The position numbers and the translations under genes were made by a program. Source: Cryobacterium levicorallinum (GTDB taxonomy: Bacteria; Actinomycetota; Actinomycetes; Actinomycetales; Microbacteriaceae). Taken from it: 64,000 nt of DNA. Location: NCBI RefSeq assembly GCF_004402405.1, contig NZ_SOFE01000023.1, positions 370,297 through 434,296 on the forward strand, in the 5' to 3' direction. Positions 20,232 through 29,144 of the stretch are shown here, piece after piece (position 1 is the stretch's first letter; each line of letters opens with the position of its first letter). Under the pieces are notes generated by a model. That model saw nothing but the letters and a program-made list of their open reading frames with translations. It did not search any database and had not been told where the DNA came from.

Positions 20232-20996
20232 GTGGCCGGAAATGCCCAGTCGGTGTTTCTCAGCGGGACGCCGCCCCGGGTGTTCGCCCATCGGGGCCTG
20301 ACCCAGGCCGCCCCGGAAAACACGCTGCTAGCCTTCGTGAAGGCGCTCGCGACCGGGGCCACGCACCTCGAGACCGACGTGCAGGTGTCACTCGACGGTG
20401 TCGCGGTGCTCAGCCACGACCCCGACCTCACGCGGCTGGGTCGGGATGTGCGCATTGATCAGCTGACCATGGTCGAGCTCAAACGCATCAGTCTGGGCGA
20501 GGGCCAGGGGTTCACGTCGCTCAGCGATGCTCTGGAAGCTTTTCCGGACGCCCTGTTCAACATTGATATGAAAAGTGATGCTGCGGCGGAGCCGACCGCG
20601 CGGGCGATTCTCGATCAGCGGGCCTCTGAGCGAGTGCTCGTGACCTCGTTCACCGAACCACGGCGGCGGCACGCTCTCAGCCTTCTCCCCGGCGTGGTGT
20701 CGTCGGCGTCATCGTCACTCGTGGCCCAGGCCGTCGCCGCGACGAATCTGGGGCTGACCGCCCTGGTTCGACGCACCCTGCAGGGGTGCGTCGCTGTGCA
20801 GGTGCCCGAACGGCTCGGACCGGTGCGCATTGTCACTCCCCGATTTATCGAGATGATGCATCGGGTCGATGTCGAGGTGCATGTGTGGACCGTGAACGAT
20901 CCGATCGACATGATTCGACTCCTCGACAGCGGAGTTGACGGCCTCGTCACGGACCGTGCAGATCTGGCCGTTGCCGCCATTACTCGCCGAACCTGA
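20232..20996 (+). CDS. Glycerophosphodiester phosphodiesterase
   Basis: A 254-residue TIM-barrel enzyme from GTG 20232. The catalytic and calcium-binding residues of the family are visible: H20-R21 (FAHRG), E29 (ENT), E47/D49 (ETDV) and H62-D63 (SHDP). It hydrolyses glycerophosphodiesters to glycerol 3-phosphate and an alcohol; the lack of a signal peptide suggests a cytoplasmic enzyme. It begins 3 bp after the SPFH stop and may share that transcript. The product glycerol 3-phosphate matches GlpK's product, although the genes are not linked. Confidence 0.92.
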   Translation: MAGNAQSVFLSGTPPRVFAHRGLTQAAPENTLLAFVKALATGATHLETDVQVSLDGVAVLSHDPDLTRLGRDVRIDQLTMVELKRISLGEGQGFTSLSDALEAFPDALFNIDMKSDAAAEPTARAILDQRASERVLVTSFTEPRRRHALSLLPGVVSSASSSLVAQAVAATNLGLTALVRRTLQGCVAVQVPERLGPVRIVTPRFIEMMHRVDVEVHVWTVNDPIDMIRLLDSGVDGLVTDRADLAVAAITRRT

Positions 20997-21022
20997 GAGT
21001 TACCTTCCAGAACGGGGGGAGC

Positions 21023-21050
21023 GGGAAGGTTAACGTCCAGCTTGATGGTT
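21023..21050 (+). promoter_or_regulatory. Possible SigR/SigH-type promoter of rbpA
   Basis: GGGAAG at 21023-21028 and GTT at 21048-21050, 19 bp apart, resemble the thiol-stress sigma factor consensus GGGAAT-N18-GTT. In Streptomyces rbpA is controlled by SigR. The GGGAAG also lies in an imperfect inverted repeat (GTTACCTTCC and GGAAGGTTAAC) that could instead terminate the phosphodiesterase transcript. Confidence 0.3.
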
Positions 21051-21107
21051 TAGAACTGTGAAGGCATCGTGATCGATCTGTGATTACGAGCGAGAGGAGA
21101 CCACACT

Positions 21108-21476
21108 ATGGCTGACCGCAGTTTGCGTGGCATGAGATTGGGCGCACAAAGCCTGCAGAGCGAAGAAGGCGTCACCTTCTCCCCCCGAGTGGGCCACACC
21201 TACCGGTGTGAAACATGCGGGCGCGAGACGGTAATGATTTTCTCGGCCGAAGCCGAGGCTCCGGACGAATGGGAATGCAAGTACTGCGCACGGACGGCGA
21301 CTCGGCTCGTCGACTCCATGCCCGTAATCGTTGACCACTCCGACGAGAAAATTCCTCGGACCCACTGGGATATGTTGCTGGAGCGTCGCACTAGGGACGA
21401 ACTCGAGGAGCTGCTCGAAGAGCGCCTCTCGGTGTTGCGTCTGCGCCGTGGTGGCCAGCAGAAGATCGGTGCCTAA
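21108..21476 (+). CDS. rbpA: RNA polymerase-binding protein RbpA
   Basis: A 122-residue actinobacterial transcription factor that stabilises the open complex with the primary sigma factor. It has the N-terminal tail (RGMRLGAQSL), a zinc-type CETC...CKYC core and a C-terminal acidic helix (sigma-interacting domain, RTHWDMLLERR). It is monocistronic, preceded by GAGAGGAG, and convergent with lnt. RbpA beside lnt matches the arrangement in mycobacteria. Confidence 0.97.
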   Translation: MADRSLRGMRLGAQSLQSEEGVTFSPRVGHTYRCETCGRETVMIFSAEAEAPDEWECKYCARTATRLVDSMPVIVDHSDEKIPRTHWDMLLERRTRDELEELLEERLSVLRLRRGGQQKIGA

Positions 21477-21494
21477 CCGCTCAAAATCCCCGCT

Positions 21495-21550
21495 CGACCC
21501 CGCACCAGTGTGTTTGTACCCCCGTACTCGCACCCGTGGTGGCGGGGTCG
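21495..21550. terminator. Hairpin between convergent rbpA and lnt
   Basis: CGACCCCGCACCA and TGGTGGCGGGGTCG pair with one bulge around a loop of about 29 bases. It sits between the stop codons of two convergent genes and may end transcription from both sides. Confidence 0.4.
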
Positions 21551-21569
21551 TCGTTGGTTAACGCGGATT

Positions 21570-23093
21570 TTACCGGCGGTGTCGCCGGGCCGCGCCCAGG
21601 CAGAGCGCCAGACCGGCCAGGCCCAGACCCGACAGCAACCACTCAGTTGCCCGACCGGCCACCATCGCCGGCGTGATGGTGTCGCTGAGCGGCACCGTCT
21701 GCACCATGGCGCCCGCAGTGAACGTGGGCAGGCTGTCGAGGGTGTCACCGTTGGGTGTGATGATGGCGCTCGACCCGACCGTGGAGATGTTCACAACGGT
21801 GCGACCGGTTTGGATCGCACGCAGCCGGGCGATGGCGAGCTGCTGCACGCTTTCATCGGTGTGTCCGAAGTCGGCATTGTTGGTCTGGGCCAGAATCAGC
21901 TGCGCCCCGCTGTCGATCATCTCCTGCACGAGCTGGTCATCGGCGATGTCGAAGCAGATTGCGATGCCGGCCAGCACACCGTCGATGTTGAAGACATTGT
22001 CGCGGGTACCGATACCGTAGTCGCGTGCGATCAGATCAATCAGCTCCGGCGCGAACGGGCGCCAGAATGCTCGATCCGGCATATATTCGGCAAACGGCAC
22101 CGGATGCACCTTGTCATATACGTCGACGGCCCCGCGTCCGGCCTCCCAGAGCAGAGAACTGTTGAAATAGGTGTCTTCGGGCTGGGTGATCGTGCCCGTG
22201 ATGAGCGGAGCATCCATTTCGGTGCTGATGTAGTCGAGTACCTGCGCCGCCGCCGCCGAGCGGGTCGGGTCGATGTCGCTGGCGTTCTCCGGCCAAACCA
22301 CAAAATCCACGCTCTCGCCGATCAACGGCAGGGTGGCCGAAGTGTGGTCCTGCAGAATCTGACCGGGTGAATACTCCGCAAACAGCCCGGCGTCGGCGTT
22401 GCCCTGCACCGCGGCCAGCCGGGTCGTGCCGCTGGGCAGCGTCGGCCACGCGGGGATGGCGAGCACGAGGGCGACCGCACCGACCGCCACGGCTGCCCGC
22501 AGGGTGTGGGCCAGGTCAGGCTCCCGCAATAGTTGCACGGCGAGGGCACTTAGCCAGACCAGGATGAAACTCAGGCCGGACAGTCCCACCCAGGCGACGA
22601 GCGAGCCGAACGGACTCTCCGATTGGGAGAGCGCGACTCGGCCCCAGGCGAATCCGCCGTAGGGCCAGACCGCGCTGATCGCTTCCCTGGCCGTCCAGAG
22701 CCCGGCCACGATGACCGGAACCAGTCCGACGCGACCCCAGACGCTCGGCCAGAGGCGCGGCCCGTGCCGCAGAACGAGCGCGGTGAGGCCGAGGCCGAGG
22801 CCGAAGAACAGGCTTTGCAAGCCACCGAGCGCGAACCACGGCACGAGTCCGAGATACAGAGTGATCCAGTAGATGTGGATCAGCCAGAAGGACAGCCCGG
22901 CGACCAGCCCGACCAGCAACCCGGTACCGAGGCTTCGACCGAGCAGCGCCACGAGCATGAGCGCCACGCCGAGCGGGGCGAGAAACCACCAGTCCCGGTC
23001 CGGAAATCCGGCGTCGAGGATGGCGCCGGCACCGGCCGCCACCAGAACGGATGCCCACAGTGGCAGGCTGAACGCACTCTCGTTCCCCCCCAT
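21570..23093 (-). CDS. lnt: Apolipoprotein N-acyltransferase
   Basis: A 507-residue protein from ATG 23093. Residues 10-215 are hydrophobic helices; from 225 onward lies a nitrilase-like domain with the triad E269 (VWPEN), K328 (YDKVH) and C380 (AICFDI). Lnt adds the third acyl chain to lipoproteins, here consistent with the FKBP lipoprotein encoded nearby. The start lies 8 bp after the helY stop. It is a stand-alone Lnt, unlike the Lnt-Ppm1 fusion of mycobacteria. Confidence 0.94.
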   Translation of the reverse strand: MGGNESAFSLPLWASVLVAAGAGAILDAGFPDRDWWFLAPLGVALMLVALLGRSLGTGLLVGLVAGLSFWLIHIYWITLYLGLVPWFALGGLQSLFFGLGLGLTALVLRHGPRLWPSVWGRVGLVPVIVAGLWTAREAISAVWPYGGFAWGRVALSQSESPFGSLVAWVGLSGLSFILVWLSALAVQLLREPDLAHTLRAAVAVGAVALVLAIPAWPTLPSGTTRLAAVQGNADAGLFAEYSPGQILQDHTSATLPLIGESVDFVVWPENASDIDPTRSAAAAQVLDYISTEMDAPLITGTITQPEDTYFNSSLLWEAGRGAVDVYDKVHPVPFAEYMPDRAFWRPFAPELIDLIARDYGIGTRDNVFNIDGVLAGIAICFDIADDQLVQEMIDSGAQLILAQTNNADFGHTDESVQQLAIARLRAIQTGRTVVNISTVGSSAIITPNGDTLDSLPTFTAGAMVQTVPLSDTITPAMVAGRATEWLLSGLGLAGLALCLGAARRHRR

Positions 23094-23100
23094 GGCTGGT

Positions 23101-25578
23101 TCAGGCCACCGAGGAGTACGCGACGATGCCGCGACGGATCGAGTCCATGGCCTCGCGCGCGGTCGGCCCAACGCGACCGTTACCGGCGATACTGCGCTGG
23201 TCAACCTGCACGAGCTGGTCGAGGAGGTCGATGGTCTGTTTGGTCCAGCGCACGAAATCTCCCGCGGCCATTTCGGCTTCGTAGAGCACATCGGCGAGCG
23301 ACGCGCCGCGGGCCCATTTCCACATGGCCAGGCTAAGGCCAACCGCCAGCGGATTGCTGCCGGGCAGTTTGTTGTTGCGTTCGAGGTCGTCGATGCTGCT
23401 CCACAGGTCTTGCGTCTCGTCCAGTGCCGGTCGGAACGGCCCCTTGGGCAGGTAGCGGGCATCGATCAGCCCCTCCTCGCGGCGAGGCTCGAACACCAGA
23501 GCGCAGGCCATGGCGGCCAAACTGGCGGCATCCAGGTCCTTCCACAGGCCGCGGCGCAGGGATTCGGCGACGAGCAGGTCCCGATCGGCGTAAATGCGGC
23601 GCAGGATGCGTCCGCTTTCGCTCAACGCGATCGTTCCGCGCGCGTCGGATTCGAGGTAGCCGTAACCGAGCAGAACGTCAGTCACCCGGTCGAAAACCCG
23701 CGCGATGGCGCCGGTGCGCTGGGAGATCTGCTGGTTGAGGGCATCCGTTTGCCGCTTGAGCTTGAACCAGCGCTCAGCCCAGCGGGAGTGCGCCTCGCGG
23801 TCGGGGCAGTGGTGACAGCCGTGGGCGCGCATCTGCTTGCGCAGGCTGGCCACCTCACGCTGCCGCTTGTCGCGCTCCCCACGGAGTGAGTTGTCGGCCT
23901 TGGTACCTTCACGCTCGACCTCGGTCAGCCGTCGTCGAATGGATGAGTACTCCTCGAAATTGCCGAGGTGGCAGGTCATGCTGGTCTTGAACCCGGCCAG
24001 GGACTCGTCCTGCTGACGCACGGAGCGCGCGAGGTCGACGACAGCCCGATCGGCCTGGAACTGGGCGAAGGAGGATTCGAGGATACCTCGGGTACGGGCG
24101 ACGCCGAACTGATCGATCAGGTTGACGGCCATGTTGTAGGTCGGCTTGAAACTCGAATTCAGCGGATAGGTACGACGGGAGGCCAGCGACGCGACAGCCT
24201 GCGGGTCCAGGCCCTGGGCCCACTGGATGACGGAGTGACCGAGCGTGTCGATGCCGCGACGGCCGGCCCGCCCGGTCAGCTGGGTGTACTCCCCCGGCGT
24301 GATCGGCACCCGCGCTTCACCGTTAAACTTCTCGAGCTTGTCGAGGACCACGGTGCGCGCCGGCATATTGATGCCGAGGGCAAGGGTTTCGGTCGCGAAG
24401 ACGGCCTTGACCAACTTCTTCTGAAACAGCTCCTCAACCACCTCCTTGAACGCGGGCAGCAGGCCCGCATGGTGAGCGGCTACTCCGCGTTCGAGCCCGT
24501 CGAGCCACTCAAAGTAGCCGAGCACACCGAGGTCTTCGTCGAGCAGGGTGCGGCATCGGTCGTCGACAATCTGGCGGATTTCGTCGCGTTCGTGTTCCTG
24601 CGTCAGGCGCACACCGGAGCGGAGCACCTGACGCACCGCCTGGTCGCAACCGACCCGACTGAAGATGAAGAAGATGGCCGGCAGCAGATGTTTACTGTCG
24701 AGCATGCGCACGATGTCGCCGCGATCCATCCGGCCGGCATCGAACTGCGGGCGGTGGTTGTCATGACCGCGATACCCTCCGGAGGAACCGCCCTGCCGGC
24801 CGGAGCCACGGCCGCGCCCGCCGGCCGAACGCCCGCCGGCGTGGGACAGCCGAACGAGTTCGGGATTCACCCGATGAGTGCCGATCAAACCGGTGGAATC
24901 GAAGAGATCGAGCATGTTGTTCTTGACCAGAACGTGTTGTTCCAGGGGTACTGGGCGCTCCTCGGAGACAATAACGTCGGTTTCGCCGCGGACCGCCTGC
25001 AACCAGTCTCCGAATTCTTCCGCGTTTGACACGGTGGCGCTCAGCGAGACCATCCGCACCGGTTGCGGAAGGTGGATGATTACTTCTTCCCAGACAGCGC
25101 CGCGAAAGCGGTCGGCGAGGTAGTGCACTTCGTCCATAACGACGAACGCGAGGTCGGCCAGCAGGTCGGAGTCGGCGTAGAGCATATTGCGCAGCACCTC
25201 GGTCGTCATGACCACGATGCGCGCACCGGGGTTGACGTTGCTGTCGCCGGTGAGTAATCCGACCTGATCCGCACCGTACTCGGCGACAAACTCCTGAAAT
25301 TTCTGATTGCTGAGCGCCTTCATCGGCGCGGTATAGAACACCTTTGCGCGAGACTGCTGCATCGCGAGGTAGATCGCGAATTCGGCCACGATCGTCTTGC
25401 CGGCACCGGTCGGTGCCGCGACGAGCACGCTATTGCCCGCGTCCAGACAAGCGCAGGCCTCGCGTTGAAACGGGTCGAGGTCGAACTTGAGACCGCTTTC
25501 GAAGGCCTGCAGTTTTGGCTGGCTGGCCCGGGTGCGAGCGGCCGAGTAGCGTTCGGCCGGCGATTGCGTGTGCGTCAC
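23101..25578 (-). CDS. helY: Ski2-like DEAD/DEVH-box RNA helicase HelY
   Basis: An 825-residue superfamily 2 helicase. Visible motifs are APTGAGKT (I), DEVH (II) and LTGRAGRRGID (VI), with a C-terminal region of the Mtr4/Ski2 kind. It starts with GTG at 25578, 30 bp after tatC. A glycine/arginine-rich insert (GGRSAGGRGRGSGRQGG) between the two RecA domains, near residue 255, is low complexity and could bind RNA. The order tatA-tatC-helY-lnt is typical of actinobacteria. Its substrate is not known from sequence. Confidence 0.93.
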   Translation of the reverse strand: MTHTQSPAERYSAARTRASQPKLQAFESGLKFDLDPFQREACACLDAGNSVLVAAPTGAGKTIVAEFAIYLAMQQSRAKVFYTAPMKALSNQKFQEFVAEYGADQVGLLTGDSNVNPGARIVVMTTEVLRNMLYADSDLLADLAFVVMDEVHYLADRFRGAVWEEVIIHLPQPVRMVSLSATVSNAEEFGDWLQAVRGETDVIVSEERPVPLEQHVLVKNNMLDLFDSTGLIGTHRVNPELVRLSHAGGRSAGGRGRGSGRQGGSSGGYRGHDNHRPQFDAGRMDRGDIVRMLDSKHLLPAIFFIFSRVGCDQAVRQVLRSGVRLTQEHERDEIRQIVDDRCRTLLDEDLGVLGYFEWLDGLERGVAAHHAGLLPAFKEVVEELFQKKLVKAVFATETLALGINMPARTVVLDKLEKFNGEARVPITPGEYTQLTGRAGRRGIDTLGHSVIQWAQGLDPQAVASLASRRTYPLNSSFKPTYNMAVNLIDQFGVARTRGILESSFAQFQADRAVVDLARSVRQQDESLAGFKTSMTCHLGNFEEYSSIRRRLTEVEREGTKADNSLRGERDKRQREVASLRKQMRAHGCHHCPDREAHSRWAERWFKLKRQTDALNQQISQRTGAIARVFDRVTDVLLGYGYLESDARGTIALSESGRILRRIYADRDLLVAESLRRGLWKDLDAASLAAMACALVFEPRREEGLIDARYLPKGPFRPALDETQDLWSSIDDLERNNKLPGSNPLAVGLSLAMWKWARGASLADVLYEAEMAAGDFVRWTKQTIDLLDQLVQVDQRSIAGNGRVGPTAREAMDSIRRGIVAYSSVA

Positions 25579-25608
25579 GTGATCCTTATCAGTTACGACA
25601 GCGGGCTC

Positions 25609-26412
25609 CTAGGGTGCCCGGAGTCCAAGTTCCTTTTCGAACGCGAGCACTTTTCTGGCCGCGCGTCGATCGTGCAGCCACGCGATCCCGTAGGCGGCAA
25701 AGTACAACATGACCATGGGGATCGCCAGCAGGAACATCGACACGACATCGGCCGCGGGGGTGGCGATCGCGGTGAACAGCACGATGACCAGAATGGCGAT
25801 CCGCCAGGATTTGATGATGGATGCAGCACTGATGACACCGGCAAAGTTCAAAAGCACAATGAACACCGGCAGGACGAAGGCGATCCCGATGGCAACGACG
25901 AGCTTGAGCACGAAGTCGAAGTACCCTTGGGCGTTGATGAATGCAGAGTCCTCGGTCGGGGCGAAACTCGTCATGAGTTCGACCACGTGCGGCAGCACGA
26001 CCCAGCCGGCCGCGCATCCCGCCAGGAACAACGGGATGGCGGTGAACAGAAAACCGAAGGTGTACTTCTTCTCCGTGCGCGTCAGGCCTGGTACGAGGAA
26101 CGCGAACACCTGGTACAGCCAGACGGGGCTGGACACGATCAGGCCGACGTACAGAGAAATCTTCAGCTTGAGGTCGAAGGCGCTCGTGATGTCGGGGTAG
26201 TTGATCTGAGCGTTGCGATGTTGGGCGTTGATGATGGCGTAGATCGGTTCGCGCAGCTGGTCCCAGACGAAATCCGAGAGGAACCATCCGGCAATCGCAC
26301 CGATCAGTAGGCCAGCGGCGGCTAGGTAGAGTCGCTTACGCAACTCGACCAGATGCTGGCCGAGCGACATTTTGCCTTCAACGGGCGTACGCCGACGCGT
26401 GCGTACCGCCAC
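25609..26412 (-). CDS. tatC: Twin-arginine translocase subunit TatC
   Basis: A 267-residue protein with six membrane helices. The N-terminal cytoplasmic segment contains MSLGQHLVELRKRLY, the conserved signal-peptide receptor region. TatC recognises twin-arginine signals of folded proteins. It starts 6 bp after the tatA stop. No tatB is nearby, as usual in actinobacteria, where tatB lies elsewhere. Confidence 0.96.
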   Translation of the reverse strand: MAVRTRRRTPVEGKMSLGQHLVELRKRLYLAAAGLLIGAIAGWFLSDFVWDQLREPIYAIINAQHRNAQINYPDITSAFDLKLKISLYVGLIVSSPVWLYQVFAFLVPGLTRTEKKYTFGFLFTAIPLFLAGCAAGWVVLPHVVELMTSFAPTEDSAFINAQGYFDFVLKLVVAIGIAFVLPVFIVLLNFAGVISAASIIKSWRIAILVIVLFTAIATPAADVVSMFLLAIPMVMLYFAAYGIAWLHDRRAARKVLAFEKELGLRAP

Positions 26413-26417
26413 GGTAG

Positions 26418-26648
26418 CTAGGGCTTCGCGGCCGGGTCGGTCGGACCCGCGGACTTCGCGGTGTCATCGCCCGACTGGGTCGGTGCGTTGGGATCGGGGT
26501 CGACGCTGTCGCTCTTGATTTCGCTTTTGAAAATCTTCATCGACTGGCCGAGGCTGCGGGCGAGTCCGGGAAGTTTGGGCGCACCGAAGAGAAGCAGTAC
26601 GACAACGAGGATGATCAGGAAATGCCATCCGGTCAGGTTTTGCAGCAT
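26418..26648 (-). CDS. tatA: Twin-arginine translocase subunit TatA
   Basis: A 76-residue protein with one N-terminal helix (WHFLIILVVVLLLFG), a hinge and amphipathic helix (PKLPGLARSLGQSMKIFK), and an acidic, proline-rich tail. TatA oligomers form the conduit for folded substrates recognised by TatC. It is the first of the tat genes after a 108-residue membrane protein. Confidence 0.95.
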   Translation of the reverse strand: MLQNLTGWHFLIILVVVLLLFGAPKLPGLARSLGQSMKIFKSEIKSDSVDPDPNAPTQSGDDTAKSAGPTDPAAKP

Positions 26649-26667
26649 GAGGGTGTGTCCTCTTGTC

Positions 26668-26994
26668 TTAGCGGGTAACGTAGCGGGCGTTTCGCATCAG
26701 TTTACCCCGCACGATCCGGCCGTCGCGACGCACCTGCCGCCGATGGACGCGTTCCGCTTCGCGCTGCTCGACCTCGTGGCGCAGCGCCGCGAGATCCGTG
26801 AAGACGGCCGGTCTGAACTGCTCCGGCCTCGGGCTGACGTCCACGTTCAGTGCGGCGATCTGATCGCCCAGGGCTTCGAAGCCACGCAGCGCACCGAGGG
26901 ATTTTCGGTAGAGCCGCACACCGGACCACACCAGAAGGGCGAGGAGACCCAGCGTCAGCGCGCTCCAGATGAGCAGCCAGGACCACCAGGGCAT
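26668..26994 (-). CDS. Small membrane protein with basic tail, function unknown
   Basis: A 108-residue protein with one N-terminal membrane helix (about 5-26) followed by a charged, arginine-rich region likely to be helical and cytoplasmic (EVEQREAERVHRRQVRRDG). It lies between pafBC (3-bp gap) and tatA (19-bp gap), so it is almost certainly in the same operon. A protein of this type often stands between PafC and TatA in Micrococcales, but I know of no assigned role. Confidence 0.75.
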   Translation of the reverse strand: MPWWSWLLIWSALTLGLLALLVWSGVRLYRKSLGALRGFEALGDQIAALNVDVSPRPEQFRPAVFTDLAALRHEVEQREAERVHRRQVRRDGRIVRGKLMRNARYVTR

Positions 26995-26997
26995 CCG

Positions 26998-29127
26998 CTA
27001 CTCCTCGCTGGCTGGGGCATCGGTGTACTGCGCGACGCCGGCCGCCGCCCACTCGGCGACGACGCGGCGTGATTCGGCCGGTTCGAGAACAGTGACGATC
27101 CCGGCCAATCCCGCGACCAGTCGTTTGAGGGCGTGGGAGTGGGCGACCCGCAGGGTGGTGCGCGTATGACCCCCCGTACCGACCGGAACCGACCGTTCGG
27201 GGCGATAGTCGGCGAGCAACGGCAACGCCGCGGTTTCGAGTTCGAGTCGCACGTCCAGGTCGCCGCTGGAGGCTTGGAACAGGGTATCGGGCAACAGAAT
27301 ATCCGCGGCGTGCATGCTGCGTGCTCTGCTGGTCGTGCGCGGGTCGCTGATGCGATCGAGACGGAAGGTGCGTACCGCTTCGCGGAGATGGCACCAGCCG
27401 CGCAGGTACCAGTCGTTGTCAACAGATTCGATGCGCAGCGGATCGACGAGACGGTGTTCCTGAGCACCGCGGGCGTTTAGGTAGTCAAACTCTACCTGCA
27501 TCCCCGACGTGAGAGCTGCCTGGAGGAGCGCACGTGTCGCCCCGCCATCGCGCCGCGCGACGGCGAGTTGGGTCGGCGGAGCAGACGCCCCGCGGGTCAA
27601 TTTGGCCATCAGCGATGCAATCGCATCCGTATCAGCGTTGTCGGGTAGGGCCGAGAGATATTGCAGGCCGGCGATGAGCGCTGCAGCCTCCCGGGCCGAG
27701 AACCTGGGCGAATCGTCGATGGCGACCTGATGGGTGAGGACGATGCGGTCGTTCAGCTCGAATTCATCCCAGAGGATGTCGAAGAGATCGCCGTGCAAAT
27801 ACTGACGGGTTTCTCCGGGAATTCCGGATAAGGCGATGAGACTGACCAGGGAGCGCACACGCTCAGGGGGCAGGTCGAAATGCTCGGCGACCTCCGTGAC
27901 GGTCACCCGACCCTGCTCGATCAGGTAGGGAACCAGCGAGAGCAGGAGAGTGAGCTGGTCGCTGGCGATTCGCGACTGCGCGGCCGTCGTGGCCGGTTGC
28001 GTTTTGGATTGCGTCAGGCGGCGGCGCGGCGCCGCTCCGGCTGCCCCGACCGGCAGGTCGGGCGAATGAGCATCGCGAACAGCGAGCAATCGGCTGGTCA
28101 CGGCCGTGCGGAGTGCGGGAGGACCAACGACGAATACTTCCGGCCCGAAGGCGGCCAATTCGTCGGCTAGAACGTGCAGGTCGGTGAAATGCACGACGCG
28201 CTCCGGGCTGGACGCCGGGTCAGTTGCCGGGATTCCCGACTGACGCGCGCCGAGGCGCACTGCCGCGTCGGTGCCCGGCTGCACCAGGACGTGCGCGACG
28301 TTGCTCGCCCACAGTTCTTCCAATTCGGCCAGGGCGCGAGCACTGTCGGCGGCAGTGCCCGCGGACACGTCGTTGGCAGCATCGGTGACCGGGGACGGGA
28401 ACGCCGCCGGTACGACCTTGACCGCTCCCACGATGCGCGAAAGGAGGAAGGTGCGCGGAGCATGAGCGACTTCATCGGTCGCGTAGAGGTGCCAGCGCCC
28501 CTCATGCTGCACGAGCGCCCGGGGGACGACCACGCGACGAAGCGGTTTCCTCTTGCCCGGTTTGAGGTAGAGAAAGGCCACTACCTCGGTGCGATCCAGC
28601 GCTTTGCTGAGCGGGTCAAAGCTATGGTCCCGCGTGCGCAGCAACGGTGCGTAGCCGAGCACAGGTTCGCTCGAGTCGACGCCGAGCGAATTCAACTTAA
28701 TCAGGGCGCGACGGGATTCACCGGACAGCGATCCTTCACGCCAGACCGTGCCGGCGAGTTTGAGCAGCGACACTTCGTCGGGAGTGAAGGTCACATCGGC
28801 CGGGAGGTCGTACAGCCCTTTCGGTATGCGATAGCGCAAGTGATGGTTGCTGCCCGGATCGTCCGGCGTCTCGACCGTCTCGAGAGGAATGCCCAGTTCC
28901 CGAATGTCGTCCTTGTCGCGCTCAAATTGGCGCTCCAAACTGCCATTGGGTCCAGCGATCAGGAATCGCTGCCGATAGCCCTGAACGTTGGCGAGGATAT
29001 CCGCCTTGGTCAGCCCGGTGTCCGTCGCTACGAGCGCCAGGACCAAGCTGAACAGACGTTCCGGAGCGGTGACCGGGCGCGGTTTGGGCGCGTCGCCGCG
29101 TTCGTCTGGGTCGACCAGGGAAGGCAC
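26998..29127 (-). CDS. pafBC: PafBC-type WYL transcription regulator (natural PafB-PafC fusion)
   Basis: A 709-residue protein formed from two regulators in tandem: each half has a winged helix (about 20-75 and about 385-440) and a WYL domain (about 180-260 and about 570-630, the latter reading LRIESVDNDWYLRGW). In mycobacteria PafB and PafC form a heterodimer that activates DNA-repair genes after damage, independently of LexA; fused PafBC is known from Arthrobacter. It begins with GTG 29127 and lies downstream of the FKBP gene. The Pup-proteasome genes that normally accompany it are missing here. Confidence 0.9.
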   Translation of the reverse strand: MPSLVDPDERGDAPKPRPVTAPERLFSLVLALVATDTGLTKADILANVQGYRQRFLIAGPNGSLERQFERDKDDIRELGIPLETVETPDDPGSNHHLRYRIPKGLYDLPADVTFTPDEVSLLKLAGTVWREGSLSGESRRALIKLNSLGVDSSEPVLGYAPLLRTRDHSFDPLSKALDRTEVVAFLYLKPGKRKPLRRVVVPRALVQHEGRWHLYATDEVAHAPRTFLLSRIVGAVKVVPAAFPSPVTDAANDVSAGTAADSARALAELEELWASNVAHVLVQPGTDAAVRLGARQSGIPATDPASSPERVVHFTDLHVLADELAAFGPEVFVVGPPALRTAVTSRLLAVRDAHSPDLPVGAAGAAPRRRLTQSKTQPATTAAQSRIASDQLTLLLSLVPYLIEQGRVTVTEVAEHFDLPPERVRSLVSLIALSGIPGETRQYLHGDLFDILWDEFELNDRIVLTHQVAIDDSPRFSAREAAALIAGLQYLSALPDNADTDAIASLMAKLTRGASAPPTQLAVARRDGGATRALLQAALTSGMQVEFDYLNARGAQEHRLVDPLRIESVDNDWYLRGWCHLREAVRTFRLDRISDPRTTSRARSMHAADILLPDTLFQASSGDLDVRLELETAALPLLADYRPERSVPVGTGGHTRTTLRVAHSHALKRLVAGLAGIVTVLEPAESRRVVAEWAAAGVAQYTDAPASEE

Positions 29128-29144
29128 GAGGTCACTCCCGCCGT

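Noticed and set aside
21570-23462. A 630-residue reading of lnt with an N-terminal extension
   Set aside because: The extension lies in antisense overlap with helY and is low-complexity; the ATG at 23093 begins the conserved protein.
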